The notes beneath the pieces were generated by a model. The model worked only from the letters and a program-made list of their open reading frames with translations. It was not told where the DNA came from and made no database searches. A DNA stretch of 64,000 bases from Megachile rotundata (Eukaryota > Arthropoda > Insecta > Hymenoptera > Megachilidae): contig NW_027473589.1 in the NCBI RefSeq assembly GCF_050947335.1, positions 124,001-188,000 on the forward strand. Reading direction: 5' to 3'. A program made the position numbers and the translations under genes. Shown here one piece after another: positions 43,701 through 58,183 of the stretch. Within the stretch, counting starts at the first letter, position 1. The number at the start of each line of letters is the position of its first letter.

Positions 43701-44940
43701 AATATGAGTTAGATTTATAATAATAAGAGTAATAAGTATAGTAATTGTCGTTCTATCGACCATATAAGCACAATATGGCTAATAATATGAGTTAGATTGA
43801 TAATTAATAAGAGTAATAAGTATAGTAATTGTCGTTCTATCGATCATATCTGCATAATATGGTTAATAATATGAGTTAGATTGATAATAATAAGAGTAAT
43901 AAGTATAGTAATTGTCGTTCTAGCGATCTATAAGCATAATAAGGCTAATAACATGAGTTAGATTGATATAATAAGTGTAATAAGTATAGTAATTGTCGTT
44001 CTATCGATAATATAAGCATAATATGGTTAATAATATGAGTTAGATTGATAATGATAAGAGTAATAAGTTTAGTAATTGTCGTTATATCGATCATATAAGC
44101 ATAATATGGCTAATAGCATGAGTTAGATTGATAATAATAAGAGTAATGAGTATAGTAATTGTCGTTCTATCGGTCATATAACCATAATATGGCTAATAAT
44201 ATGAGTTAGATTGATATAGTGAGTGTAATAAATATAGTAATTGTCGTTCTATCGATCATATAAGCACAATATGGCTTAATAATATGAGTTAGATTGATAA
44301 TAATAACAGTAATAAGTATAGTAATTGTCGTTCTATCGATAAATATAAGCATAATATGGCTAATAATATGAGTAGATTGATAATAATAAGAGTAACAAGT
44401 GTAGTAATTCTCATTCTATCGATCATATAAGCATAATATGGCTAATAATATGAGTTGGATTGATAATAATAAACGTAATAAGTATAGTAATTGACGTTCT
44501 ATCGATCATATAGGCACAATATGGCTAATAATATGAGTTAGATTGATAATAATAAGTGTAATAAGTATAGTAATTGTCGTCCATCGATCATAATTGCATA
44601 ATATGGTTAATAATATGAGTTAGATTCATAATAATAAGAGTAATAAGTATAGTAATTGTCGTTCTATCGATCATATAAGCATAATATGGCTAATAATATG
44701 AGTTAGATTGATAATGATAAGTGGAATAAGTATAGTAATTGTCGTCCTATCGTCATAATTGCATAATATGGTTAATATTATGAGTTAGATTCATAATAAT
44801 AAGAGTAATAAGTATAGTAATTGTCGTTCTATCCATCATTTAAGCATATATGGCTAATAATATGAGTTAGGTTGATAATAATAAGAGTAATAAGTGTAGT
44901 AATTGTCGTTCTATCGATCATATCTGCATATATGGTTAAT
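40765..44940. other. Indel-rich stretch in right arm (probable sequence errors)
   Basis: About thirty one- or two-base indels, mainly deletions, lie here, against very few in the flanks. Examples are GTATAGAATTG (40763), AAGTGCATAAG (41411), GAGTTTAGGTAG (41472), TTGATATAATACG (41563), GATCTATAAGC (41855), ATATGCTAAT (41870), GCACAAATAATGG (42523), AAGTGGGAATAG (42730), CTATCATCATTT (42841), GATAATTAATAAG (43799), GGCTTAATAAT (44273), GATAAATATAAGC (44338), CATCGATC (44582) and GCATATATGG (44926). Sister copies elsewhere lack them. The sharp borders suggest one badly polished segment rather than old, decaying satellite. Confidence 0.7.
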
Positions 44941-45549
44941 AATATGAGTTAGATTGATGATAATAAGAGCAATGAGTATAGTATTTGTCGTACTATCGAT
45001 CATATAAGCATAATATGGCTAATAATATGAGTTAGATTTATAATAATAGGAGTAATAAGTATAGTAATTGTCGTTCTATCGATCATATAAGCACAATATG
45101 GCTAATAATATGAGTTAGATTGATAATAATAACAGTAATAAGTATAGTAATTGTCGTTCTATCGATCATATCTGCATAATATGGTTAATAATATGAGTTA
45201 GATTGATAATAATAAGAGTAATAAGTATAGTAATTGTCGTTATATCGATCATATAAGCATAATATGGCTAATAGCATGAGTTAGATTAATAATAATAAGA
45301 GTAATGAGTATAGCAATTGTCGTACTATCGATCATATAAGCATAATATGGCTAATAATGTGAGTTAGATTTATAATAATAGGAGTAATAAGTATAGTAAT
45401 TGTCGTACTATCGATCATATAAGCATAATATGGCTAATAATATGAGTTAGATTGATAATAATAACAGTAATAAGTATAGTAATTGTCGTTCTATCGATAA
45501 TATAAGCATAATATGGCTAATAATATGAGTTAGGTTGATAATAATAAGC

Positions 45550-46098
45550 GTAATGAGTATAGTAATTGTCGTTCTATCGATAATATAAGCATAATATGGC
45601 TAATAATATGAGTTAGATTGATAATAATAAGAGTAATAAGTATAGTAATTGTGGTTCTATCGATCATATCTGCATAGTATGGTAAATAATATGAGTTAGA
45701 TTGATAATAATAAGAGTAATAAGTATAGTAATTGTCGTTATATCGATCTGTCGTTATATCGATCAAATAACCATAATATGGCTAATAGCATGAGTTAGAT
45801 TGATAATAATAAGAGTAATGAGTATAGTAATTGTCGTTCTATCGATCATTTCTGCATAATATGGTTAATAATATGAGTTAGATTGATAACAGTGAGTGTA
45901 ATAAATATAGTAATTGTCGTTCTATCGCTCATATAAGCACAATATGCCTAATAATATGAGTTAGATTGATAATAATAAGAGTAATGAGTATAGTAATTGT
46001 CGTTCTATCGATCATATCTGCATAATATGGTTAATAATATGAGTTAGATTGATAATAATAAGAGCAATGAGTATAGTAATTGTCGTACTATCGATCAT
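45550..46098 (-). repeat. GTGGTTC-marked block, copy 3
   Basis: This is the third copy, with GTGG at 45651, 7703 bp after the second. It differs mainly by a 16-bp direct duplication at 45733-45764. After that the offset to copy 2 becomes 7719 bp, exactly 93 x 83. It also has TCATTTCTGC near 45848. Confidence 0.85.
45733..45764 (-). repeat. 16-bp direct microduplication
   Basis: The 16-mer TGTCGTTATATCGATC occurs twice in a row, at 45733-45748 and 45749-45764. The two sister blocks at 36768 and 37847 have it once. It is the only sub-monomer duplication of this size that I noticed. It could be real slippage or a read or consensus artefact. Confidence 0.9.
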
Positions 46099-49000
46099 GT
46101 AAGCATAATATGGCTAATAATATGAGTTAGATTTATAATAATAAGAGTAATAAGTATAGTAATTGTCGTTCTATCGATCATATAAGCACAATATGGCTAA
46201 TAATATGAGTTAGATTGATAATAATAAGAGTAATAAGTATAGTAATTGTCGTTCTATCGATCATATCTGCATAATATGGTTAATAATATGAGTTAGATTG
46301 ATAATAATAAGAGTAATAAGTATAGTAATTGTCGTTCTATCGATCATATCTGCATAATATGGTTCATAATATGAGTTAGATTTATAATAATAGGAGTAAT
46401 AAGTATATTAATTGTCGTTCTATCGATCATATAAGCACAATATGGCTAATAATATGAGTTAGATTGATAATAATAACAGTAATAAGTATAGTAATTGTCG
46501 TTCTATCGATCATATCTGCATAATATGGTTAATAATATGAGTTAGATTGATAATAATAAGAGTAATAAGTATAGTAATTGTCGTTATATCGATCATATAA
46601 GCATAATATGGCTAATAGTATGAGTTAGATTAATAATAATAAGAGTAATGAGTATAGTAATTGTCGTACTATCGATCATATAAGCATAATATGGCTAATA
46701 ATGTGAGTTAGATTTATAATAATAGGAGTAATAAGTATAGTAATTGTCGTACTATCGATCATATAAGCATAATATGGCTAATAATATGAGTTAGATTGAT
46801 AATAATAACAGTAATAAGTATAGTAATTGTCGTTCTATCGATAATATAAGCATAATATGGCTAATAATATGAGTTAGGTTGATAATAATAAGCGTAATAA
46901 GTATAGTAATTGTCGTTCTATCGATAATATAAGCATAATATGGCTAATAATATGAGTTAGATTGATAATAATAAGAGTAATAAGTATAGTAATTGTCGTT
47001 CTATCGATCATATCTGCATAATATGGTTAATAATATGAGTTAGATTGATAATAATAAGAGTAATAAGTATAGTAATTGTCGTTATATCGATCATATAACC
47101 ATAATATGGCTAATAGCATGAGTTAGATTGATAATAATAAGAGTAATGAGTATAGTAATTGTCGTTCTATCGATCATATCTGCATAATATGGTTAATAAT
47201 ATGAGTTAGATTGATAACAGTGAGTGTAATAAATATAGTAATTGTCGTTCTATCGCTCATATAAGCACAATATGCCTAATAATATGAGTTAGATTGATAA
47301 TAATAAGAGTAATGAGTATAGTAATTGTCGTTCTATCGATCATATCTGCATAATATGGTTAATAATATGAGTTAGATTGATAATAATAAGAGCAATGAGT
47401 ATAGTAATTGTCGTACTATCGATCATGTAAGCATAATATGGCTAATAATATGAGTTAGATTTATAATAATAAGAGTAATAAGTATAGTAATTGTCGTTCT
47501 ATCGATCATATAAGCACAATATGGCTAATAATATGAGTTAGATTGATAATAATAAGAGAAATAAGTATAGTAATTGTCGTTCTATCGATCATATCTGCAT
47601 AATATGGTTCATAATATGAGTTAGATTGATAATAATAAGAGTAATAAGTATAGTAATTGTCGTTCTAGCGATCATATAAGCATAATATGGCTAATAACAT
47701 GAGTTAGATTGATAATAATAAGTGTAATAAGTATAGTAATTGTCGTTCTATCGATAATATAAGCATAATATGGTTAATAATATGAGTTAGATTGATAATA
47801 ATAAGAGTAATAAGTATAGTAATTGTCGTTATATCGATCATATAAGCATAATATGGCTAATAGCATGAGTTAGATTGATAATAATAAGAGTAATGAGTAT
47901 AGTAATTGTCGTTCTATCGATCATATCTGCATAATATGGTTAATAATATGAGTTAGATTGATAATAATAAGAGCAATGAGTATAGTAATTGTCGTACTAT
48001 CGATCATGTAAGCATAATATGGCTAATAATATGAGTTAGATTTATAATAATAAGAGTAATAAGTGTAGTAATTGTCGTTCTATCGATCATATAAGCACAA
48101 TATGGCTAATAATATGAGTTAGATTGATATAATAAGAGTAATAAGTATAGTAATTGTCGTTCTATCCATCATTTAAGCATAATATGGCTAATAATATGAG
48201 TTAGGTTGATAATAATAAGTGTAATAAGTGTAGTAATTGTCGTTCTATCGATCATATCTGCATAATATGGTTAATAATATGAGTTAGATCGATAATAGTG
48301 AGTGTAATAAATATAGTAATTGTCGTTCTATCGCTCATATGAGCACAATATGGCTAATAATATGAGTTAGATTGATAATAATAAGAGTAATGAGTATAGT
48401 AATTGTCGTTCTATCGATCATATCTGCATAATATGGTTAATAATATGAGTTAGATTTATAATAATAGGAGTAATAAGTATAGTAATTGTCGTTCTATCGA
48501 TCATATAAGCACAATATGGCTAATAATATGAGTTAGATTGATAATACTAAGAGTAGTGAGTATAGTAATTCTCATTCTATCGATCATATAAGGATAATAT
48601 GGCTAATAATATGAGTTAGATTGATAATAATAAGCGTAATAAGTATAGTAATTGTCGTTCAATCGATAATATAAGCATAATATGGCTAATAATATGAGTT
48701 AGACTGATAATAATAAGAGTAATAAGTATAGTAATTGTCGTTCTATCGATCATATCTGCATAATATGGTTAATAATATGAGTTAGATTGATAATAATAAG
48801 AGTAATAAGTATAGTAATTGTCGTTATATCGATCATATAACCATAATATGGCTAATAGCATGAGTTAGATTGATAATAATAAGAGTAATGAGTATAGTAA
48901 TTGTCGTTCTATCGATCATATCTGCATAATATGGTTAATAATATGAGTTAGATTGATAATAATAAGAGCAATGAGTATAGTAATTGTCGTACTATCGATC

Positions 49001-49175
49001 ATGTAAGCATAATATGGCTAATAATATGAGTTAGATTTATAATAATAAGAGTAATAAGTATAGTAATTGTCGTTCTATCGATCATATAAGCACAATATGG
49101 CTAATAATATGAGTTAGATTGATAATAATAAGAGTAATAAGTATAGTAATTGTCGTTCTATCGATCATATCTGCA

Positions 49176-49737
49176 TAATATGGCTAATAATATGAGTTAG
49201 GTTGATAATAATAAGAGTAATAAGTGTAGTAATTCTCATTCTATCGATCATATAAGCATAATATGGCTAATAATATGCGTTGGATTGATAATAATAAACG
49301 TAATAAGTATAGTAATTGTCGTTCTATCGATAATATAAGCATAATATGGCTAATAATATGAGTTAGGTAGATAATAATAAGAGTAATAAGTATAGTAATT
49401 GTCGTTCTATCGATCATTTAAGCATAATATGGCTAATAATATGAGTTAGATTGATAATAATAACAGTAATAAGTATAGTAATTGTCGTTCTATCGATAAT
49501 ATAAGCATAATATGGCTAATAATATGACTTAGGTTGATAATAATAAGAGTAATAAGTATAGTGATTGTCGTTCTATCGATCATATAAGCATAATATGGCT
49601 AATAATATGAGTTAGGTTGATAGTAATAAGAGTAATAAGAATAGTCAATGTCGTGCTATCGATCATATCTGCATAATATGGTTAATAATATGAGTTAGAT
49701 TGATAATAGTGAGTGTAATAAGTATAGTAATTGTCGT
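49176..49737 (-). repeat. Dispersed block, copy 2 (partner at 20 kb)
   Basis: This is the partner of 20461-21022, nearly 29 kb away in the same orientation. ATGACTTAGG starts at about 49524 here and 20809 there. Much of the array in between is more diverged from these two copies than they are from each other. Confidence 0.85.
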
Positions 49738-49979
49738 TCTATCGATCATATTAGCATAATATGGTTAATAATATGAGTTAGATTGATAATAATAAGTGTA
49801 ATAAGTATAGTAATTGTCGTTCTATCGATCATAATTGCATAATATGGTTAATAATATGAGTTAGATTCATAATAATAAGAGTAATAAGTATAGTAATTGC
49901 CGTTCTATCGATCATTTAAGCATAAAATGGCTAATAATGTGAGTTAGGTTGATAATAATAAGTGTAATAAGTGTAGTAA

Positions 49980-50830
49980 TTGTCGTTCTATCGATCATAT
50001 AAGCATAATATGGATAATAATATGAGTTAGATTGATAATAATAAGTGTAATAAGTATAGTAATTGTCGTTCTATCGATCATAATTGCATAATATGGTTAA
50101 TAATATGAGTTAGATTGATAATAATAAGAACAATGAGTATAGTAATTGTCGTTCTATCGATCATATAAGCATAATATGGCTAATACTATGAGTTAGATTT
50201 ATAATAACAAGAGTAATAAATATAGTAATTGTCGTTCTATCGATCATATCTGCATAATGTGGTTAATAATATTAGTTAGATTGATAATAATAAGAGTAAT
50301 GAGTATAGTAATTGTCGTACTATCGATCATATAAGCATAATATGGCTAATAATATGAGTTAGATTTATAATAATAAGAGTAATAAGTATAGTAATTGTCG
50401 TTCTATCGATCACATAAGCACAATATGGCTAATAATATGAGTTAGATTTATAATAATAAGAGTAATGAGTATAGTAATTGTCGTTCTATCGATCATATCT
50501 GCATAATATGGTTAACAATGTGAGTTAGATTGATAATAATAAGAGCAATGAGTATAGTAATTGTCGTACTATCGATCATATAAGCATAATATGGCTAATA
50601 ATATGAGTTAGATTTATAATAATAAGAGCAATAAGTATAGTAATTGTCGTTCTATCGATCATATAAGCATAATATGGATAATAATATGAGTTAGATTGAT
50701 AATAATAAGTGTAATAAGTATAGTAATTATCGTTCTATCGATCATATAAGCATAATATGGATAATAATATCAGTTAGATTGATAATAATAAGTGTAATAA
50801 GTATAGTAATTGTCGTTCTATCGATCATAA
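49980..50830 (-). repeat. 26-monomer-offset block, copy 1
   Basis: This block matches 52138-52988 at 2158 bp (26 x 83). Markers are ATATGGATAATAATATGAG, AATAAGAACAATGAG (50121), GGCTAATACTATGAG, ATAACAAGAGTAATAAAT, GCATAATGTGG with ATATTAGTTAG, GATCACATAAGC, and AATTATCG with ATATCAGTTAG. Its first half recurs 747 bp later (9 x 83; AAGAACAATG at about 50874). Confidence 0.86.
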
Positions 50831-51381
50831 TTGCATAATATGGTTAATAATATGAGTTAGATTGATAATAATAAGAACAATGAGTATAGTAATTGTCGTA
50901 CTATCGATCATATAAGCATAATATGGCTAATACTATGAGTTAGATTTATAATAACAAGAGTAATAAATATAGTAATTGTCGTTCTATCGATCATATCTGC
51001 ATAATGTGGTTAATAATATTAGTTAGATTGATAATAATAAGAGTAATGAGTATAGTAATTGTCGTACTATCGATCATATAAGCATAATATGGCTAATAAT
51101 ATGAGTTAGATTTATAATAATAAGAGTAATAAGTATAGTAATTGTCGTTCTATCGATCACATAAGCACAATATGGCTAATAATATGAGTTAGATTTATAA
51201 TAATAAGAGTAATAAGTATAGTAATTGTCGTTCTATCGATCATATAAGCATAATATGGATAATAATATGAGTTAGATTGATAATAATAAGTGTAATAAGT
51301 GTAGTAATTGTCGTTCTATCGATCATATAAGCATAATATGTCTAATAATATGAGTTAGATTGATAATAATAAGAGTAATAA

Positions 51382-51464
51382 GTATAGTAATTGTCGTTCT
51401 ATCGATCATATAAGCATAATATGGCTAATAATATGAGTTAGATTGATAATAATAAGTGTAATAA
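51382..51464 (-). repeat. Reference monomer, right arm
   Basis: This 83-bp copy is close to the commonest right-arm form. On the plus strand it begins GTATAGTAATTGTCG and contains CTATCGATCATATAAGC, then TAATATGGCTAATAATATG. Its reverse complement aligns over its full length with 582-664, showing that both arms are the same satellite family. Confidence 0.88.
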
Positions 51465-52137
51465 GTATAGTAATTGTCGTACTATCGATCATATAAGCAT
51501 AATATGGCTAATAATATGAGTTAGATTTATAATAATAAGAGCAATAAGTATAGTAATTGTCGTTCTATCGGTCATATAACCATAATATGGCTAATAATAT
51601 GTGTTAGATTGATCATAGTGAGTGTAATAAATATAGTAATTGTCGTTCTATCGCTAATATAAGCACAATATGGCTAATAATATGAGTTAGATTCATAATA
51701 ATAAGAGTAATAAGTATAGTAATTGTCGTTCTATCGATCATATAAGCATAATATGGCTAATAATATGAGTTAGATTGATAATAATAAGAGTAATAAGTGT
51801 AGTAATTGTCGTTCTATCGATCATATCTGCATAATATGGTTAATAATATGAGTTAATTTTATAATAGTAAGAGTAATAAGTATAGTAATTGTCGTTCTAT
51901 CGATCATATCTGCATAATATGGTTAATAATATGAGTTAGATTGATAATAATAAGAGTAATAAGTATAGTAATTGTCGTTATATCGATCATATAACCATAA
52001 TATGGCTAATAGCATGAGTTAGATTGATAATAATAAGAGTAATGAGTATAGTAATTGTCGTTCTATCGATCATATCTGCATAATATGGATAATAATATGA
52101 GTTAGATTGATAATAATAAGTGTAATAAGTATAGTAA

Positions 52138-52988
52138 TTGTCGTTCTATCGATCATATAAGCATAATATGGATAATAATATGAGTTAGATTGATAATAAT
52201 AAGTGTAATAAGTATAGTAATTGTCGTTCTATCGATCATAATTGCATAATATGGTTAATAATATGAGTTAGATTGATAATAATAAGAACAATGAGTATAG
52301 TAATTGTCGTACTATCGATCATATAAGCATAATATGGCTAATACTATGAGTTAGATTTATAATAACAAGAGTAATAAATATAGTAATTGTCGTTCTATCG
52401 ATCATATCTGCATAATGTGGTTAATAATATTAGTTAGATTGATAATAATAAGAGTAATGAGTATAGTAATTGTCGTACTATCGATCATATAAGCATAATA
52501 TGGCTAATAATATGAGTTAGATTTATAATAATAAGAGTAATAAGTATAGTAATTGTCGTTCTATCGATCACATAAGCACAATATGGCTAATAATATGAGT
52601 TAGATTTATAATAATAAGAGTAATGAGTATAGTAATTGTCGTTCTATCGATCATATCTGCATAATATGGTTAATAATGTGAGTTAGATTGATAATAATAA
52701 GAGCAATGAGTATAGTAATTGTCGTACTATCGATCATATAAGCATAATATGGCTAATAATATGAGTTAGATTTATAATAATAAGAGCAATAAGTATAGTA
52801 ATTGTCGTTCTATCGATCATATAAGCATAATATGGATAATAATATGAGTTAGATTGATAATAATAAGTGTAATAAGTATAGTAATTATCGTTCTATCGAT
52901 CATATAAGCATAATATGGATAATAATATCAGTTAGATTGATAATAATAAGTGTAATAAGTATAATAATTGTCGTTCTATCGATCATAA
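52138..52988 (-). repeat. 26-monomer-offset block, copy 2
   Basis: This is the partner of 49980-50830, with AATAAGAACAATGAG at about 52279. It also aligns at 1411 bp (17 x 83) with the partial copy starting near 50787. One change near 52970 is ATAATAATTG for ATAGTAATTG. Confidence 0.86.
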
Positions 52989-55874
52989 TTGCATAATATG
53001 GTTAATGATATGAGTTAGATTGATAATAATAAGAGTAATAAGTATAGTAAATGTCGTGCTATCGATCATATGTGCATAATATGGTTAATAATATGAGTTA
53101 GATTGATAATAATAAGAGTAATGAGTATAGTAATTGTCGTACTATCGATCATATAAGCATAATATGTCTAATAATATGAGTTAGATTTATAATAGTAAGA
53201 GTAATAAGTATAGTAATTGTCGTTCTATCGATCATATAAGCACAATATGGCTAATAATATGAGTTAGATTGATAATAATAAGTGTAATAAGTATAGTAAT
53301 TGTCGTCCTATCGATCATAATTGCATAATATGGTTAATAATATGAGTTAGATTCATAATAATAAGAGTAATAAGTATAGTAACTGTCGTTCTATCGATCA
53401 TATCTGCATAATATGGTTAATAGCATGAGTTAGATTGATAGTAATAAGACTAATCAGTATAGTAATTGTCGTTCTATCGATCATATCTGCATAATATGGT
53501 TAATAATATGAGTTAGATTGATAATAATAAGAGCAATGAGTATAGTAATTGTCGTACTATCGATCATATAAGCATAATATGGCTAATAATATGAGTTAGG
53601 TTGATAGTAATAAGAGTAATAAGAATAGTCAATGTCGTGCTATCGATCATATCTGCATAATATGGTTAATAATATGAGTTAGATTGATAATGGTGAGTGT
53701 AATAAGTGTAGTAATTGTCGTTCTATCGATCATATCTGCATAATATGGTTAATAATATGAGTTAGATTGATAATAATAAGCGTAATAAGTATAGTAATTG
53801 TCGTTCTATCGATAATATAAGCATAATATGGCTAATAATATGAGTTAGATTGATAATAATAAGAGTAATAAGTATAGTAATTGTCGTTCTATCGATCATA
53901 TCTGCATAATATGGTTAATAATATGAGTTAGATTGATAATAATAAGAGTAATAAGTATAGTAATTGTCGTTATATCGATCATATAACCATAATATGGCTA
54001 ATAGCATGAGTTAGATTGATAATAATAAGAGTAATGAGTATAGTAATTGTCGTTCTATCGATCATATCTGCATAATATGGTTAATAATATGAGTTAGATT
54101 GATAACAGTGAGTGTAATAAATATAGTAATTGTCGTTCTATCGCTCATATAAGCACAATATGCCTAATAATATGAGTTAGATTGATAATAATAAGACTAA
54201 TGAGTATAGTAATTGTCGTTCTATCGATCATATCTGCATAATATGGTTAATAATATGAGTTAGATTGATAATAATAAGAGCAATGAGTATAGTAATTGTC
54301 GTACTATCGATCATATAAGCATAATATGGCTAATAATATGAGTTAGATTTATTATAATAAGAGCAATAAGTATAGTAATTGTCGTTCTATCGGTCATATA
54401 ACCATAATATGGCTAATAATGTGAGTTAGATTGATAATAGTGAGTGTAATAAATATAGTAATTGTCGTTCTATCGCTCATATAAGCACAATATGGCTAAT
54501 AATATGAGTTAGGTTGATAATAATAAGAGTAATACGTATAGTAATTGTCGTTCTATCGATCATATCTGCATAATATGGTTAATAATATGAGTTAGATTGA
54601 TAATAATAAGAGTAATAAGTATAGTAATTGTCGTTATATCGATCATATAAGCATAATATGGCTAATAGCATGAGTTAGATTAATAATTATAAGAGTAATG
54701 AGTATAGTAATTGTCGTACTATCGATCATATAAGCATAATATGGCTAATAATATGAGTTAGATTTATAATAATAGGAGTAATAAGTATAGTAATTGTCGT
54801 TCTATCGATAATATAAGCATAATATGGCTAATAATATGAGTTAGGTAGATAATAATAAGTGTAATAAGTATAGTAATTGTCGTCCTATCGATCATAATTG
54901 CATAATATGGTTAATAATATGAGTTAGATTCATAATAATAAGAGTTATGAGTATAGTAATTGTCGTACTATCGATCATATAAGCATAATATGGCTAATAA
55001 TATGAGTTAGATTGATAATAATAACAGTAATAAGTATAGTAATTGTCGTTCTATCGATAATATAAGCATAATATGGCTAATAATATGAGTTAGGTTGATA
55101 ATAATAAGAGTAATAAGTATAGTGATTGTCGTTCTATCGATCATATAAGCATAATATGGCTAATAATATGAGTTAGGTTGATAGTAATAAGAGTAATAAG
55201 AATAGTCAATGTCGTGCTATCGATCATATCTGCATAATATGGTTAATAATATGATTTAGATTGATAATAGTGAGTGTAATAAGTATAGTAATTGTCGTTC
55301 TATCGATCATATTAGCATAATATGGTTAATAATATGAGTTAGATTGATAATAATAAGTGTAATAAGTATAGTAATTGTCGTTCTGTCGATAATAAAACAT
55401 AATATGGCTAATAATACGAGTTAGATTGATAATACTAAGAGTAGTGAGTATAGTAATTCTCATTCTATCGATCATATAAGGATAATATGCCGAATAATAA
55501 GAGTTAGATTGATAATAATAAGCGTAATAAGTATAGTAATTGTCGTTCTATCGATAATATAAGCATAATATGGCTAATAATATGAGTTAGATTTATAATA
55601 ATAAGAGTAATAAGTATAGTAATTGTCGTTATATCGATCATATAACCATAATATGGCTAATAGCATGAGTTAGATTGATAATAATAAGAGTAATGAGTAT
55701 AGTAATTGTCGTTCTATCGATCATATCTGCATAATATGGTTAATAATATGAGTTAGATTGATAACAGTGAGTGTAATAAATATAGTAATTGTCGTTCTAT
55801 CGCTCATATAAGCACAATATGCCTAATAATATGAGTTAGATTGATAATAATAAGAGTAATGAGTATAGTAATTG

Positions 55875-57750
55875 TCGTTCTATCGATCATATCTGCATAA
55901 TATGGTTAATAATATGAGTTAGATTGATAATAATAAGAGTAATAAGTATAGTAATTGTCGTTCTATCGATCATATAAGCATAATATGGCTAATAACATGA
56001 GTTAGATTGATAATAATAAGTGTAATAAGTATAGTAATTGTCGTTCTATCGATAATATAAGCATAATATGGCTAATAATATGAGTTAGGTTGATAATAAT
56101 AAGAGTAATAAGTGTAGTAATTGTCGTTCTATCGATCATATAAGCACAATATGGCTAATAATATGAGTTAGATTGATAATAATGCAGTAAAAGTATAGTA
56201 ATTGTCGTTCTATCGATAATATAAGCATAATATGGCTAATAATATGAGTTAAATTGATAATACTAAGAGTAGTGAGTATAGTAATTGTCATTCTATCGAT
56301 CATATAAGCATAATATGGCTAATAATATGAGTTAGATTGATAATAATAAGAGTAATGAGTATAGTAATTGTCGTACTACCGATCATATAAGCATAATATG
56401 GCTAATAATATGAGTTAGATTGATAATAATAACAGTAATAAGTATAGTAATTGTCGTTCTATCGATAATATAAGCATAATATGGCTAATAATATGAGTTA
56501 GGTTGATAATAATAAGAGTAATAAGTATAGTGATTGTCGTTCTATCGATCATATAAGCATAATATGGCTAATAATATGAGTTAGGTTGATAGTAATAAGA
56601 GTAATAAGAATAGTCAATGTCGTGCTATCGATCATATCTGCATAATATGGTTAATAATATGAGTTAGATTGATAATAGTGAGTGTAATAAGTATAGTAAT
56701 TGTCGTTCTATCGATCATATTAGCATAATATGGTTAATAATATGAGTTAGATTGATAATAATAAGTGTAATAAGTATAGTAATTGTCGTTCTATCGATCA
56801 TAATTGCATAATATGGTTAATAATATGAGTTAGATTCATAATAATAAGAGTAATAAGTATAGTAATTGCCGTTCTATCGATCATTTAAGCATAAAATGGC
56901 TAATAATGTGAGTTAGGTTGATAATAATAAGAGTAATAAGTGTAGTAATTGTCGTTCTATCGATCATATCTGCATAATATGGTTAATAATATGAGTTAGA
57001 TTGATAATAATAAGAGTAATAAGTATAGTAATTGTCGTTCTATCGATCATATCTGCGTAATATGGTTAATAATATGAGTTAGATTGATAATAATAAGAGT
57101 AATAAGTATAGTAATTGTCGTTATATCGATCATATAACCATAATATGGCTAATAGCATGAGTTAGATTGATAATAATAAGAGTAATGTGTATAGTAATTG
57201 TCGTACTATCGATCATATAAGCATAATATGTCTAATAATATGAGTTAGATTTATAATAGTAAGAGTAATAAGTATAGTAATTGTCGGTCTATCGATAATA
57301 AAACATAATATGGCTAATAATACGAGTTAGATTGATAATACTAAGAGTAGTGGGTATAGTAATTCTCATTCTATCGATCATATAAGGATAATATGCCTAA
57401 TAATATGAGTTAGATTGATAATAATAAGCGTAATAAGTATAGTAATTGTCGTTCTATCGATAATATAAGCATAATATGGCTAGTAATATGAGTTAGATTG
57501 ATAATAATAAGAGTAATAAGTATAGTAACTGTCGTTCTATCGATCATATCTGCATAATATGGTTAATAATATGAGTTAGATTGATAATAATATGAGTAAT
57601 AAGTATAGTAATTGTCGTTATATCGATCATATAACCATAATATGGCTAATAGCATGAGTTAGATTGATAATAATAAGAGTAATGGGTATAGTAATTGTCG
57701 TTCTATCGATCATATCTGCATAATATGGTTAATAATATGAGTTAGATTGA
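55875..57750 (-). repeat. Large right-end duplication A, copy 1
   Basis: This block matches 59441-61232. Shared rare markers are AATAATGCAGTAA (56179), GAGTTAAATTGAT, GTACTACCGATC, AAGAATAGTCAATG, AATTGCCG, CATAAAATGG, CATATCTGCG, AATGTGTATAG, GTCGGTCTATC, AATAAAACATAA, and CTAGTAATATG. The offset changes from 3566 to 3484 bp near 56460 because this copy has one extra monomer that the second lacks. CAGTAAAAGTATAG near 56185 is two bases short of the second copy. Confidence 0.88.
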
Positions 57751-58183
57751 TAATAATAAGAGCAATGAGTATAGTAATTGTCGTACTATCGATCATGTAA
57801 GCATAATATGGCTAATAATATGAGTTAGATTTATAATAGTAAGAGTAATAAGTATAGTAATTGTCGTTCTATCGATCATATAAGCACAATATGGCTAATA
57901 ATATGAGTTAGATTGATAATAATAAGTGTAATAAGTATAGTAATTGTCGTCCTATCGATCATAATTGCATAATATGGTTAATAATATGAGTTAGATTCAT
58001 AATAATAAGAGTAATAAGTATAGTAATTGTCGTTGTATCGATCATATAAGCATAATATGGCTAATAATATGAGTTCGATTGATAATGATAAGTGGAATAA
58101 GTATAGTAATTGTCGTCCTATCGTTCATAATTGCATAATATGGTTAATAATATGAGTTAGATTCATAATAATAAGAGTAATAA

